Shown: piece by piece, positions 13,385-20,996 of the stretch
Layout of the letters: each line of letters opens with the position of its first letter
Position numbering within the stretch: the stretch's first letter is position 1
Source: CAYVFC01 sp964450715
Lineage (GTDB): Bacteria > Myxococcota_A > Polyangia > Polyangiales > JAFGIB01
Direction: 5' to 3'
NCBI GenBank assembly: GCA_964450715.1
Contig: CAYVFC010000132.1
Span: 1-22,286 of the forward strand
DNA length: 22,286 nucleotides
Translations under genes and position numbers: made by a program
Notes under the pieces: model-generated
What the model was told of the DNA's origin: nothing
The model's database searches: none
What the model saw: only the letters and a program-made list of their open reading frames with translations

Positions 13385-15070
13385 TCAGTTCGGCGGCTGC
13401 TCGACCGTCCCGATCAGATCGGGGGCGTATTCGCCGGCTACATAGGCGGCGCAGAAAGCGGTCTCATCCCCGGCATAGACCGGATCGTGAGCGACCAACG
13501 CCGGACGCACCGCGTCCCACATCCCGACCGGGCCACCGCCGCCGCCGAAGTCCTTGGCCACCATGACCAGATCGAGACCGGCATGGCCCACCACGAACTG
13601 GCCGCCCATACCCTGCGCGCTCCAGACGCCCACGTCGTAGGTCTGACTGCAGGAGAAATTCGTATAGGTGCAGTCCTGCGCCTCGGAGAGGCCGTGGGGA
13701 TAGCTCTGCCAGAGCGCGGCCGGAGCGCAGGGGTCGGCCGGGTTGGCGGCGAGCGCGCCGCCGATGCCGGCGGTGTTTTCCTTGCCCTCCAGCCAGGTCA
13801 GGTAGCCGTAGCCGGTATTGGCGTCCTCGAAAGCGGGGTGGGTCATCTTGTAGATCCAGTCCTCGCTCAGGATCCGCTCGCCGTTCCACGCGCCGCGGTG
13901 GATGATGAGCAGCCCCATGCGCAGCATGTCCCGCAGGGTCGCGTTCCAGGAATAGGCGTACACGGTGCCGCCCCAGGTGCTGTCGGTCATGCCGATCCTG
14001 TCGAAGAGGAATTGCCGGGCGAACCCGCCGGTGGTGGTGCCGAGCCGCGGCGCCTCCTGCGAGATGGCGGCGGCGACCATGTCGCTCAGCGTATTGATCT
14101 GCACCGAGCCCACCGTATCGTAAGAGAAGCTCTTGGCGCCGTAGGCCAGGCTGCTGTTGTGCCCGACCATGGCCATGACGTGGGCTAGGTACGCATCGCG
14201 GTTATAGGAGAAGAAGGAGAGCCACTGGTCCACGCGGTCGCTGTCCAGCAGCTGTCCGGTGGCGAACCCGCTGCGCTGGATGTTCCGGGTTTGGTAGGAG
14301 GCGATGCCGGTGACCAGCGCGCCCAGGGTCTTGGTCGCTGACCACATCGACGAGGGATTGTCATTAGGATCGGTCTCGTAGCAGAGCTTACCGTAACGGC
14401 TGACGGCCATGCCGGAGCCAATACCGCGCGCTGCCGGCTCCAGTAGATCCGGATCCAGGCCACACTCGGCGATCATCTGGTCGCGGGGCACGGGCACCCA
14501 GGGCCCGGGGCCCGGGTCATTGAACTGGGCCAGGTAGGTCGGGTCGTCCGGATCGACGATAGTTGGCGGGAGAGTGCAAGCGCTGGTGTCCATTTGACAG
14601 AAAGAGTCGCAAACGACTACGCCGACGTAGTTCGGGCCCTCAATCGCGCAGGTCGCCCCGCCCCGGTCCTCGCCGTCGCACGCCTCGCCCGGATCGATGA
14701 CGCCGTTGCCGCAGAGCTCCGGCGGAATCGATCCGGCGGTGCCCGCCGCGCCGGCGTCGCTTCCAGCAACGCCGCCCGCGACGCCTCCAGCAACACCGCC
14801 CGCGGCGCCAGCGATCGGAACCACGCCCCCGGCTGCGCCGCCCGGTTCGAATCCGGCCACGCCACCGCCCCCGGTGCCCCCGTAAGCACCGCCTACGGGC
14901 GGGTAGTAATACCCGCCGCCGGCGCCAGCCGCGGCGCTCTGCTGCGACCCCGGATCCTCCTGGCAACCGTTGAGAACGACCAGCAGCGCGGCAACCGCGG
15001 CCAGACAGTGCGTTTCAATTGGTGAACGCCGGCCAGGAGATCGCGGAAATCGGTTATCTGATGGGGACAT
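13385..15070 (-). CDS. Lipoprotein serine hydrolase, beta-lactamase/esterase family
   Basis: A 561-residue exported lipoprotein. The ATG at 15070 follows AAAGGAGTG. The signal peptide HCLAAVAALLVVLNGC gives lipidated Cys36. Residues 45-115 are a Gly/Ala/Val-rich linker with repeated AGGV units. Residues 120-165 are a Cys-rich module (CGNGVIDPGEACDG plus further Cys), common in myxobacterial surface proteins. Residues ~185-550 are a class C beta-lactamase/EstB/NylB-type domain (PF00144): nucleophile Ser244 in SATK, general-base Tyr317 in SYDTVG (where Y-x-N is usual), NATLRDMLRMGLLIIHRGAW (376-395) and GMGGQFVVGH (487-496). It probably hydrolyses an ester or amide outside the cytoplasm; the substrate is unknown. 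It does not look like a resistance enzyme. The AT-rich upstream DNA suggests its own promoter. Confidence 0.9.
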   Translation of the reverse strand: MSPSDNRFPRSPGRRSPIETHCLAAVAALLVVLNGCQEDPGSQQSAAAGAGGGYYYPPVGGAYGGTGGGGVAGFEPGGAAGGVVPIAGAAGGVAGGVAGGVAGSDAGAAGTAGSIPPELCGNGVIDPGEACDGEDRGGATCAIEGPNYVGVVVCDSFCQMDTSACTLPPTIVDPDDPTYLAQFNDPGPGPWVPVPRDQMIAECGLDPDLLEPAARGIGSGMAVSRYGKLCYETDPNDNPSSMWSATKTLGALVTGIASYQTRNIQRSGFATGQLLDSDRVDQWLSFFSYNRDAYLAHVMAMVGHNSSLAYGAKSFSYDTVGSVQINTLSDMVAAAISQEAPRLGTTTGGFARQFLFDRIGMTDSTWGGTVYAYSWNATLRDMLRMGLLIIHRGAWNGERILSEDWIYKMTHPAFEDANTGYGYLTWLEGKENTAGIGGALAANPADPCAPAALWQSYPHGLSEAQDCTYTNFSCSQTYDVGVWSAQGMGGQFVVGHAGLDLVMVAKDFGGGGGPVGMWDAVRPALVAHDPVYAGDETAFCAAYVAGEYAPDLIGTVEQPPN

Positions 15071-15198
15071 AGAACACTCCTTTCACGCCTTCCCCATCAA
15101 TGTACCAACAGTTCACATCAAAGGTTTTTACCCTGATTGGACTTTTTCTTTATTTGATTATTGTTATTTATATCAAGTAGTTAAGGCACCGCATCCCT
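15071..15198 (-). promoter_or_regulatory. AT-rich leader and promoter region of the serine hydrolase gene
   Basis: This is the most AT-rich stretch of the window (TATTTGATTATTGTTATTTA near 15152-15171) and lies just upstream of the minus-strand start at 15070. It should hold the promoter. TTGATA occurs on the minus strand, but I cannot pair it confidently with a -10 box. Confidence 0.45.
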
Positions 15199-15275
15199 TA
15201 GGGAGGGGGCAAGCCCCCTCCCCTACTCGGGCTAGGCCGACGTCTCGGGGGAGGGGGGCGAGCTCCTCCCCTACG
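15199..15275. repeat. Two palindromic GC-rich repeat units after fdhA
   Basis: GGGAGGGGGCAAGCCCCCTC at 15201-15220 and GGGGGAGGGGGGCGAGCTCC from 15247 are both hairpins of the GGGGGCAAGCCCC family with CCCTAC edges. They lie within 80 bases after the fdhA stop on the minus strand. They could stabilise or end the transcript, but no T tract follows. Confidence 0.7.
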
Positions 15276-15279
15276 GCTC

Positions 15280-17931
15280 TCATGCTTTTTCGACCCTGAC
15301 CGCGCAGGCCTTGAACTCGGGGATGTTGGCCACCGGGTCGCAGGTCGGATTGGTCAGCAGGTTGGCATTGGCCTCGGCAAAGTGGAAGTCCATGGCCACC
15401 ACCTTGTCCGCCATCTTGGGCGTGACCATGGCCCTGGCCGTGGCCTCTCCGCGACGGGAGGTGACCTTGACCCTGTCGCCGTCCGCCACCCCCAGACCTT
15501 CAGCCGAGCTGGGCGAGATGCGAACGCGCTGCTCGCCCCACATTTCCTTCAGGCCCTTGGAGCGGCCCGACATGGTCGAGGTGTGGAACTGGTAGAGCGA
15601 CCGGTCGGTGGTCAGCACGAAGGGAAACTCGTCGTCCGGCTGCTCGGCCGCACCCTTGTAGTCGATGGGGGCCAAAAAGCCCTTGCCGCGGGTGAAGGTC
15701 TTGGTGTGCAGGACGGGCGTGCCCGGGTGATCCTCGGCCGGGCAGGGCCAGTGCAGCTGCTCACCCTTCTCCAGGCGCGCCGGCGTGATCCCGGCATACG
15801 AGGGGGTGACCTGGTTGATCTCCTTGAGCACGTCCGCGGCCGAGCCGTAGCTGAAGCCCTTGGCGCCCATGCGCTTGGCGATCTCCGAGGTGATCCACCA
15901 GTCGGGCCTACAGTCGCCCACCGGCTCCACCACCTTGTGCAGCGGCTGCACCCGCCGCTCGGTGTTGGTGAAAGTCCCGTCCTTCTCCATGGTGGCCTGC
16001 GCCGGCAGAATCACGTGTGCATCCGGGGTGGATTCGGTCTGGAAAATGTCCTGGGCCACGAACAGCTCCAACTTCTTCAAGGTCTCCTTGACGTGCTTGA
16101 CGTCGGGCTCGCTCATGGCCGGGTTCTCGCCGATCAGATACAGGGCCTTGATCTTGCCCTCGTCGATGCCCTGCATCATCTTGAGCATGGGCAATCCCAC
16201 CTGGGTGGAAAGCCCCGTCACGCCCCAGGCCTTCTCGAACTTCTCCTTGACCTTCTCGTCCACCACCTGCTGGTAGCCGGGATAGACGTTGGGAAGCGCG
16301 GCCATGTCGCAGGCGCCCTGCACGTTGTTCTGTCCCCGCAGCGGGTTGACGCCGCCGCCCCTCAGCCCCACGTTGCCGGTTAAAAGCGCCAGGTTGCCCA
16401 GGGCCAGCACGTTTTCCGTGCCGTGCGAGTGCTGGGTGATGCCCATGGAATAGACGATGGAAGCCGGCTTGGCCCCGGCGTACATGCGGGCCGCTTCCCG
16501 GATCTTCTCCGCGGGCACGCCCGTGGTCTTGGAGGCGAACTCCAGCGTGTACTGATCGAGGCACTTGCAGAACTCGTCGTAGTTCTCGCAGCGGTCCTTG
16601 ATGTAGCCCTCGGCCGCCAGCCCCTCGTCCACGATCACCCGCACCATGCCCATGATCAGCGCGAGATCCGTGCCCGGAAGCTGCTGCAGGAAGATGGAGG
16701 CGTACTTGACCATGGGGATCTCGATGGGGTTGGCCACGATCAGCTTGGCCCCGTCCGTGACCGCCCGGCGGATGCGGGTGCCGGTCACCGGGTGGGTGGC
16801 CGAGGTGTTGGAGCCGATGGCCAGCACGCACTTGGCCTCGGCGATGTCCTCGATGGTGTTGGTCATGGCGCCGCTACCGAAGCTCTTGGCCAGGCCGGCC
16901 ACCGTGGGCGCATGGCACAGGCGCGCGCAGTGGTCGACGCTGTTGGTCTTGAGCACCGCTCGGGCGAACTTCTGCGCTACGTAGTTGTCCTCGTTGGTGA
17001 TCTTGGCCGAGGCGATGACCGCGACTTCCTCAGGCTTGTACTTCTTGAAGCCGGCCGCCACCTGGTCCAGGGCCTCGTCCCAGCTGGCCTCGACGAAAGC
17101 GCCGTTCTTCTTGACCAAAGGCGCGGTCAGCCGCTCCGGGCTGTGGGTGTACTCGCCGATGCCGAAGCGACCCTTGACGCAAGCCTGGCCCAGGTTGGCC
17201 GGGCCGTTGGGATCTGGTCGCGCCGCGGCGATTTTGCCGTCGACCACGCTGAAGATGAGCGAGCAGCCCACCCCGCAATAGGGGCAGATGGAAGCGCGCT
17301 CGACCGCGTGCTTGGGCACGGGCGTTACCAGGCTGAGCGCCCCGGTCGGGCAGACGTCCACGCAGGCGGCGCAGAACTGGCAGCCCGCTTCGGGTAGCGG
17401 CAGGTCGAAGGCCGTTCCCACCCTGGGCTCGCTATCCACCTCGCGGAAGATCACCGCGCCCGCGCCGCGGATCTCGTGGCACATGCGCACGCAGCGGCCG
17501 CACTGGATGCAGCGGCGGTAGTCGCGCCGGAAGAAGGGGTTGTCGGTCTCGCCGAGCTTCTTGCTCTCGATGGGCATGACCTCGGCCGCCAGCACCTGTA
17601 GCTCGCAATCCTGGTTGCCGGGACAGCTGATGCACTGGCCCTCGTGGCTCTGCAGGATGGTGCCCAGCACCTGCTGCCGGAACTCCCGGACCCGCCCGGT
17701 GTCCGTGAACACCTCCATGCCTTCCTCGACCTGGGTGGTGCAGGACTCGGGCAGGCCGCGCTTGCCAGCGATCTCGACCACGCAGAGGCGGCACTGTCCG
17801 GCCGGCTTGAGCTCGGGGTGGTGGCAGAGGGTGGGGATGTGCACGCCCGCCGCCATGGCCGCCTCGAGCACCGTGGCGCCCTGGCTCACCTTTACCTCGC
17901 TACCGTTAATCTTGAGAGATATATCCGTCAT
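15280..17931 (-). CDS. fdhA: Cytoplasmic formate dehydrogenase, catalytic subunit with NuoG-type Fe-S arm
   Basis: An 883-residue molybdenum/tungsten enzyme for formate/CO2 interconversion. The N-terminal [2Fe-2S] ferredoxin domain has Cys36, 47, 50 and 64; a NuoG His-Cys cluster follows (His96, Cys100, 103, 109), then two [4Fe-4S] sets (Cys141/144/147/151 and 184/187/190/194). The pterin domain opens with Cys216/219/223/251 and the relay Lys253. VDHCARLCH places Cys339 as the metal ligand, followed by His340 as in formate dehydrogenases; no selenocysteine is used. There is no signal peptide, so it is cytoplasmic. Enzymes of this form usually pair with NuoE/NuoF-like diaphorase subunits; none is here. 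Instead nfnB (69 bases upstream) and nfnA are in the same operon, so electrons probably pass to that flavin module. AGGAA is the ribosome binding site. Confidence 0.95.
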   Translation of the reverse strand: MTDISLKINGSEVKVSQGATVLEAAMAAGVHIPTLCHHPELKPAGQCRLCVVEIAGKRGLPESCTTQVEEGMEVFTDTGRVREFRQQVLGTILQSHEGQCISCPGNQDCELQVLAAEVMPIESKKLGETDNPFFRRDYRRCIQCGRCVRMCHEIRGAGAVIFREVDSEPRVGTAFDLPLPEAGCQFCAACVDVCPTGALSLVTPVPKHAVERASICPYCGVGCSLIFSVVDGKIAAARPDPNGPANLGQACVKGRFGIGEYTHSPERLTAPLVKKNGAFVEASWDEALDQVAAGFKKYKPEEVAVIASAKITNEDNYVAQKFARAVLKTNSVDHCARLCHAPTVAGLAKSFGSGAMTNTIEDIAEAKCVLAIGSNTSATHPVTGTRIRRAVTDGAKLIVANPIEIPMVKYASIFLQQLPGTDLALIMGMVRVIVDEGLAAEGYIKDRCENYDEFCKCLDQYTLEFASKTTGVPAEKIREAARMYAGAKPASIVYSMGITQHSHGTENVLALGNLALLTGNVGLRGGGVNPLRGQNNVQGACDMAALPNVYPGYQQVVDEKVKEKFEKAWGVTGLSTQVGLPMLKMMQGIDEGKIKALYLIGENPAMSEPDVKHVKETLKKLELFVAQDIFQTESTPDAHVILPAQATMEKDGTFTNTERRVQPLHKVVEPVGDCRPDWWITSEIAKRMGAKGFSYGSAADVLKEINQVTPSYAGITPARLEKGEQLHWPCPAEDHPGTPVLHTKTFTRGKGFLAPIDYKGAAEQPDDEFPFVLTTDRSLYQFHTSTMSGRSKGLKEMWGEQRVRISPSSAEGLGVADGDRVKVTSRRGEATARAMVTPKMADKVVAMDFHFAEANANLLTNPTCDPVANIPEFKACAVRVEKA

Positions 17932-18000
17932 TGTTTCGTTCCTGTCTTGCTTGGGAATCGTCGCTTCGTCGGTATGCGAAAATCTCGAGCCTCGAGCCAG

Positions 18001-19422
18001 CTACTTGCCGCCGCCGGTGAGGTACGCGTGCATGGCGTTGGCCGCGGTACGGGCCTCGCCCATGGCGGAGATGACCGTGGCGCCGCCGGAGATGATATCG
18101 CCGCCGGCCCAGACCTTGGCCTTGGAGGCCTTGCCGTCCTTGTCCACCACGATCGTGCCCCGGCGGGAGACCTCCAGGTCCGGCGTGGTCGACGAGATCA
18201 GCGGGTTGGGACTGGTCCCCAGCGAGACCACCACCGTGTCGGTTTCCACCACGTATTCGGAGCCCTTGATGGGGACGGGGCGCCGCCTGCCCGAGGCATC
18301 CGGTTCGCCCAGCTCCATCTTGATGCACTCCATGCCGCAGACGTTCTTGCGGCCGTCGCCGATCATGGCCGTGGGCGCCACCAGATAGTGGAACTCGATC
18401 CCCTCTTCCTCCGCATGCTCGATCTCCTCGGCCCGGGCCGGCATCTCGGCGCGGGTACGCCGGTATACGACCAGCACCCGCTCGGCGCCCAGCCGTACCG
18501 CGCAGCGGGCCGCGTCCATGGCCACGTTGCCGCCACCGATCACCGTGACCCGGCGCCCCATCTTGATGGGGGTGGCGTACTCCGGGTAGCGATAGGACTT
18601 CATCAGGTTACACCGGGTCAAAAACTCGTTGGCCGAGTAGACGTTGTTGAAGTTCTCGCCCGGCACCTCCAGGAACCAGGGCAGGCCGGCGCCGGTGCCC
18701 AGGAAGATGGCGTCGTACTGTTCGCACAGCTCGTCCATGCTGGCGTTGATGCCGATCACGTAGTCGAGCGTCAGGTCCACGCCCAGCTTCTGCACGTAAT
18801 CGACCTCGCCCTGCACGATGGCCTTGGGCAGGCGGAACTCGGGGATGCCGTAGACCAGCACGCCGCCGGCCACGTGCAGCGCCTCGAACATGGAGACCTT
18901 GTGACCCAAAAGCGCCAGGTCCGCGGCCACCGTCAGCCCGGCCGGCCCCGTGCCCACCACGGCCACCTTCTTACCGGTGGAGGGGGGCAGCTTGGGAATG
19001 GCGGCGCCGCCCTGCTCGCGCTCCCAGTCGGCCACGAAGCGCTCCAGCCGGCCGATGGCGATGGGGGCGCCCTTCTTGTTCAGCGTGCACACCTGCTCGC
19101 ACTGGGTCTCCTGCGGGCAGACCCTGCCGCAGATGCCCGGCAGCGAGGTGTACTTCTTGAGCTCGGCCGCCGCTCCGGCCAGGTCTTCTTCCTGGATGCG
19201 AGCGATGAAGTCCGGTATCTGGATGTTGACCGGGCATCCGGCCACGCAGTTGCGCTTCTTGCACTTGATGCAGCGCTTCGACTCCCTGACGGCCATCTCC
19301 ATGGTGTAGCCGGTGGCCACCTCGTCGTAATTATGCTTTCTCACCTCGGGATCCTGATGGGGCATGGCCACCCGATTGAGATCCATCTTCACTTTCTTCT
19401 TTTCAGGCTTCGCGTCGGTCAT
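18001..19422 (-). CDS. nfnB: NfnB/GltD-type FAD- and NADP-binding Fe-S oxidoreductase
   Basis: A 473-residue flavoprotein of the glutamate-synthase small-subunit family, nearest in layout to NfnB of the bifurcating transhydrogenase NfnAB. The N-terminal Fe-S domain has Cys51/54/59/63 and Cys98/102/108/112, with a Glu in CPQETQC as in NfnB. The FAD site is GTGPAG (157-162) and the NADP(H) site GGGNVAMDAAR (297-307). The YRR motif at 320-322 is the usual 2'-phosphate contact, so NADP(H) is expected. AGGDIISGGATVISAMGEAR closes the second FAD motif. No GltB large subunit is nearby, and the partner genes are an NfnA-like subunit 22 bases upstream and fdhA downstream. It could be the NADPH end of a formate dehydrogenase complex, with bifurcation possible. 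Geobacter SfrAB, as I recall it, also joins a GltD-like subunit to a NuoG/FdhA-like one. Confidence 0.92.
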   Translation of the reverse strand: MTDAKPEKKKVKMDLNRVAMPHQDPEVRKHNYDEVATGYTMEMAVRESKRCIKCKKRNCVAGCPVNIQIPDFIARIQEEDLAGAAAELKKYTSLPGICGRVCPQETQCEQVCTLNKKGAPIAIGRLERFVADWEREQGGAAIPKLPPSTGKKVAVVGTGPAGLTVAADLALLGHKVSMFEALHVAGGVLVYGIPEFRLPKAIVQGEVDYVQKLGVDLTLDYVIGINASMDELCEQYDAIFLGTGAGLPWFLEVPGENFNNVYSANEFLTRCNLMKSYRYPEYATPIKMGRRVTVIGGGNVAMDAARCAVRLGAERVLVVYRRTRAEMPARAEEIEHAEEEGIEFHYLVAPTAMIGDGRKNVCGMECIKMELGEPDASGRRRPVPIKGSEYVVETDTVVVSLGTSPNPLISSTTPDLEVSRRGTIVVDKDGKASKAKVWAGGDIISGGATVISAMGEARTAANAMHAYLTGGGK

Positions 19423-19444
19423 TTTCTCGGCTCCTGACTACTGA

Positions 19445-20287
19445 CTACCACTGTGAACAGTTGTCGCACTTGAATCCGGGCTGGGCGATGCAGTCGTCCG
19501 CGTAGGTGCAGCGGCGCGCCATCAGGGTGTCCCAGGCCTTGACCTTGTGGCCGTCGAACTCGGGCCCGTGCACGCAGGCGAACTTGACGCCCTTCTCGTA
19601 GGCCAACCGACAGGCCCCGCACATCCCGGTGCCGTCGACCATCACCGGCGCCATGTGCACGGTGGTGGGGATGGACTTGGGCCGGGTGGCCTCGGCCACG
19701 AAGCGCATAAGGCAGATGGAGGCCATGGAGGTGACGCGGTCGATGGGCGTCTTCTCGGTGTCCGCCAGCATCTCGTGCAGTGGTTTGAGCGCGGTAGCCG
19801 GCCCGCCGTTGGCCCCGCCCACGCCGATCTTGAGATCGTCGCTCAGCTCCTCCAGCACCTTCTGGTTGAACAGGCTCTGCTCGTCCGCCGCCTGCATGAT
19901 GGTGGTCACCCGGTTGCCCTTTTCCTTGAGCGCGCGGATGATGGGAACCATGCCCGCCAGCCCGTAACCCGAGACGATGCAGACCACGTGGCCGAACTTG
20001 TCGACCTCGGCGGCCAATCCCAGCGGACCCACGAAGTGATCCAGGGTGTCTCCCTTCTTCAGCTTGGCCAGCTCCCGGGTGGTGCGGCCGACCTCCAGGA
20101 ACACGAAGTCCACGGTACCGGCTCCCGCATCCCAGTCGCTGATGGTAAAGGGAACCCGCTCGCCCTTCTCGTCGGTGATGAGAATAATGAACTGACCGGG
20201 CTGCGCCTTGGCCGCCACGTGGGGCGCCTTGACGCGCAGGCGATGGACCTTGTTGGTTAATTGCTCGCGATCAACAACCTCAAACAT
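19445..20287 (-). CDS. nfnA: Divergent NfnA/SudB-type FAD and [2Fe-2S] subunit
   Basis: A 280-residue protein of the ferredoxin-NADP reductase/dihydroorotate-dehydrogenase electron-transfer family. The FAD domain is ~1-97 (KAQPGQFIILI, RVPFTISDWD). The NAD-type domain follows (VVCIVSGYGLAGMVPIIRAL), then the C-terminal cluster region. Asp218 and Cys223/226/238 (MVDGTGMCGACR, ACVHGPEFDGHKV) match the unusual Asp-Cys3 [2Fe-2S] site of NfnA. Two things are odd. The family's GGGxGxAP dinucleotide motif is replaced by SGYGLAGMVP, and the usual DDGS-G loop by VGGANGGP. The C-terminus adds RRCTYADDCIAQPGFKCDNC, a C-x5-C-x7-C-x2-C motif (260, 266, 274, 277) fit for another Fe-S or zinc site. It is first in the nfnA-nfnB-fdhA operon, with a GAGG ribosome binding site. 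Confidence 0.85.
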   Translation of the reverse strand: MFEVVDREQLTNKVHRLRVKAPHVAAKAQPGQFIILITDEKGERVPFTISDWDAGAGTVDFVFLEVGRTTRELAKLKKGDTLDHFVGPLGLAAEVDKFGHVVCIVSGYGLAGMVPIIRALKEKGNRVTTIMQAADEQSLFNQKVLEELSDDLKIGVGGANGGPATALKPLHEMLADTEKTPIDRVTSMASICLMRFVAEATRPKSIPTTVHMAPVMVDGTGMCGACRLAYEKGVKFACVHGPEFDGHKVKAWDTLMARRCTYADDCIAQPGFKCDNCSQW

Positions 20288-20319
20288 ATCGTCCTCGTTG
20301 TTTTGATAGATCTACTTCG

Positions 20320-20395
20320 ATGGATCTGTTTCAAAGGGCCTAGCTTCTCGCTCTGGAATGGATCTGTTTCAAAGGGCCTGGCTTCTCGCTCTGGA
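20320..20395. repeat. Two tandem 38-bp repeats upstream of nfnA
   Basis: Positions 20320-20357 and 20358-20395 are identical except for one base (CCTAGC versus CCTGGC). Each begins ATGGATCTGTTTCAAAGGGC. They start 33 bases before the nfnA start codon on the minus strand, so they fall in its leader or promoter and could be paired binding sites or a recent duplication. Confidence 0.85.
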
Positions 20396-20951
20396 CCTCT
20401 GTTCAAATCGATTCCGGTTCTCTCTTACGGCTCCGAATTTTCTTGCGGCCGCGGCGCCCGGGTCCAGAAAGACCGGTCATCGTTTCGCGCGCTTGCCAGG
20501 GCGCAAGCGCCGCTAGGAAACGCCTGGCCGCGCTGTCTTTTCGGACGCCGAAACGGGGATAAAAGACTCGTATTTTCGCGCTTTTTCGTCAAGGGTAAAG
20601 CGCAAGCGCGGAGCGGAGAATGGGGCCGGATCGGGCGGAAAATTCCCGTAAACCGATGAAGGGCCCTTCGTTTTTTCGGAAGCCTGGATCGACGGGCTTC
20701 CGGCCGGATGTCGCGGAAAACCGATCGTTGCCGATCCGCTGCGCGGGGACGCCGTCGGGGTGCTGAATTCGACCTGGAATTCGGCTGGAAATTCGATCGC
20801 CTCGACCGGCTCGTTCCGTGCCGGCTCGACTTCGGCCAGGCCGTCCGACCTTCATTCCCGCTCGATTGACTTGCTTTATAGGAGCCATCGGGACGCTTTA
20901 TCGGCGCCGCTACAACGAGCCGCTCTCTGGTCCGCGTCCGCGCGGTTTGGG

Positions 20952-20978
20952 TATACTGTTCGAAGAACTGTTCGAAGA
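20952..20978 (+). promoter_or_regulatory. Possible -10 box and 12-bp direct repeat before the YD-repeat lipoprotein
   Basis: TATACT (20952-20957) is a good -10 sequence about 40 bases before the ATG, with no convincing -35. It overlaps the first of two direct copies of ACTGTTCGAAGA (20955-20966 and 20967-20978), each containing the palindrome TTCGAA. This could be an operator. Confidence 0.4.
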
Positions 20979-20996
20979 AGGGGATATCTGGCTGGT

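Larger units (their letters stand above)
20288..20996. other. 709-base intergenic region between divergent transcription units
   Basis: No gene is supported here. The frame open on the minus strand (20425-21045) is Arg/Ser/Pro-rich, without domain or ribosome binding site. Visible elements are a 38-bp tandem repeat (20320-20395), a hairpin GCGCTTGC/GCAAGCGC (20489-20510), a second GCGCAAGCGC near 20600, a hairpin CGGAAGCC/GGCTTCCG (20677-20702) and a loop-less palindrome GAAGGGCCCTTC before six T (20658-20676). The long structured leader could regulate nfnA. Confidence 0.45.

Noticed and set aside
14697..14885. Tandem-looking GC-rich units as a possible CRISPR or minisatellite
   Set aside because: These are codon repeats of the Gly/Ala/Val linker in the serine hydrolase lipoprotein; there are no spacers between regular repeats.
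13385..15070. Antibiotic-resistance beta-lactamase
   Set aside because: The domain is closer to the EstB/NylB-type esterase group and sits in a modular lipoprotein; resistance cannot be supported.
15382..16383. Long plus-strand open frame inside fdhA
   Set aside because: It is fully antisense to a gene with intact Fe-S and Mo motifs; long shadow frames are expected at this GC content.
18001..19422. Glutamate synthase small subunit (GltD) for ammonium assimilation
   Set aside because: No large subunit gltB is adjacent; the partners are an NfnA-like subunit and fdhA in one operon, although the family is the same.
17644..19437. 597-codon plus-strand open frame across fdhA and nfnB
   Set aside because: It is antisense to two well-supported genes, has a His/Gly/Ala-rich composition typical of shadow frames and no domain.
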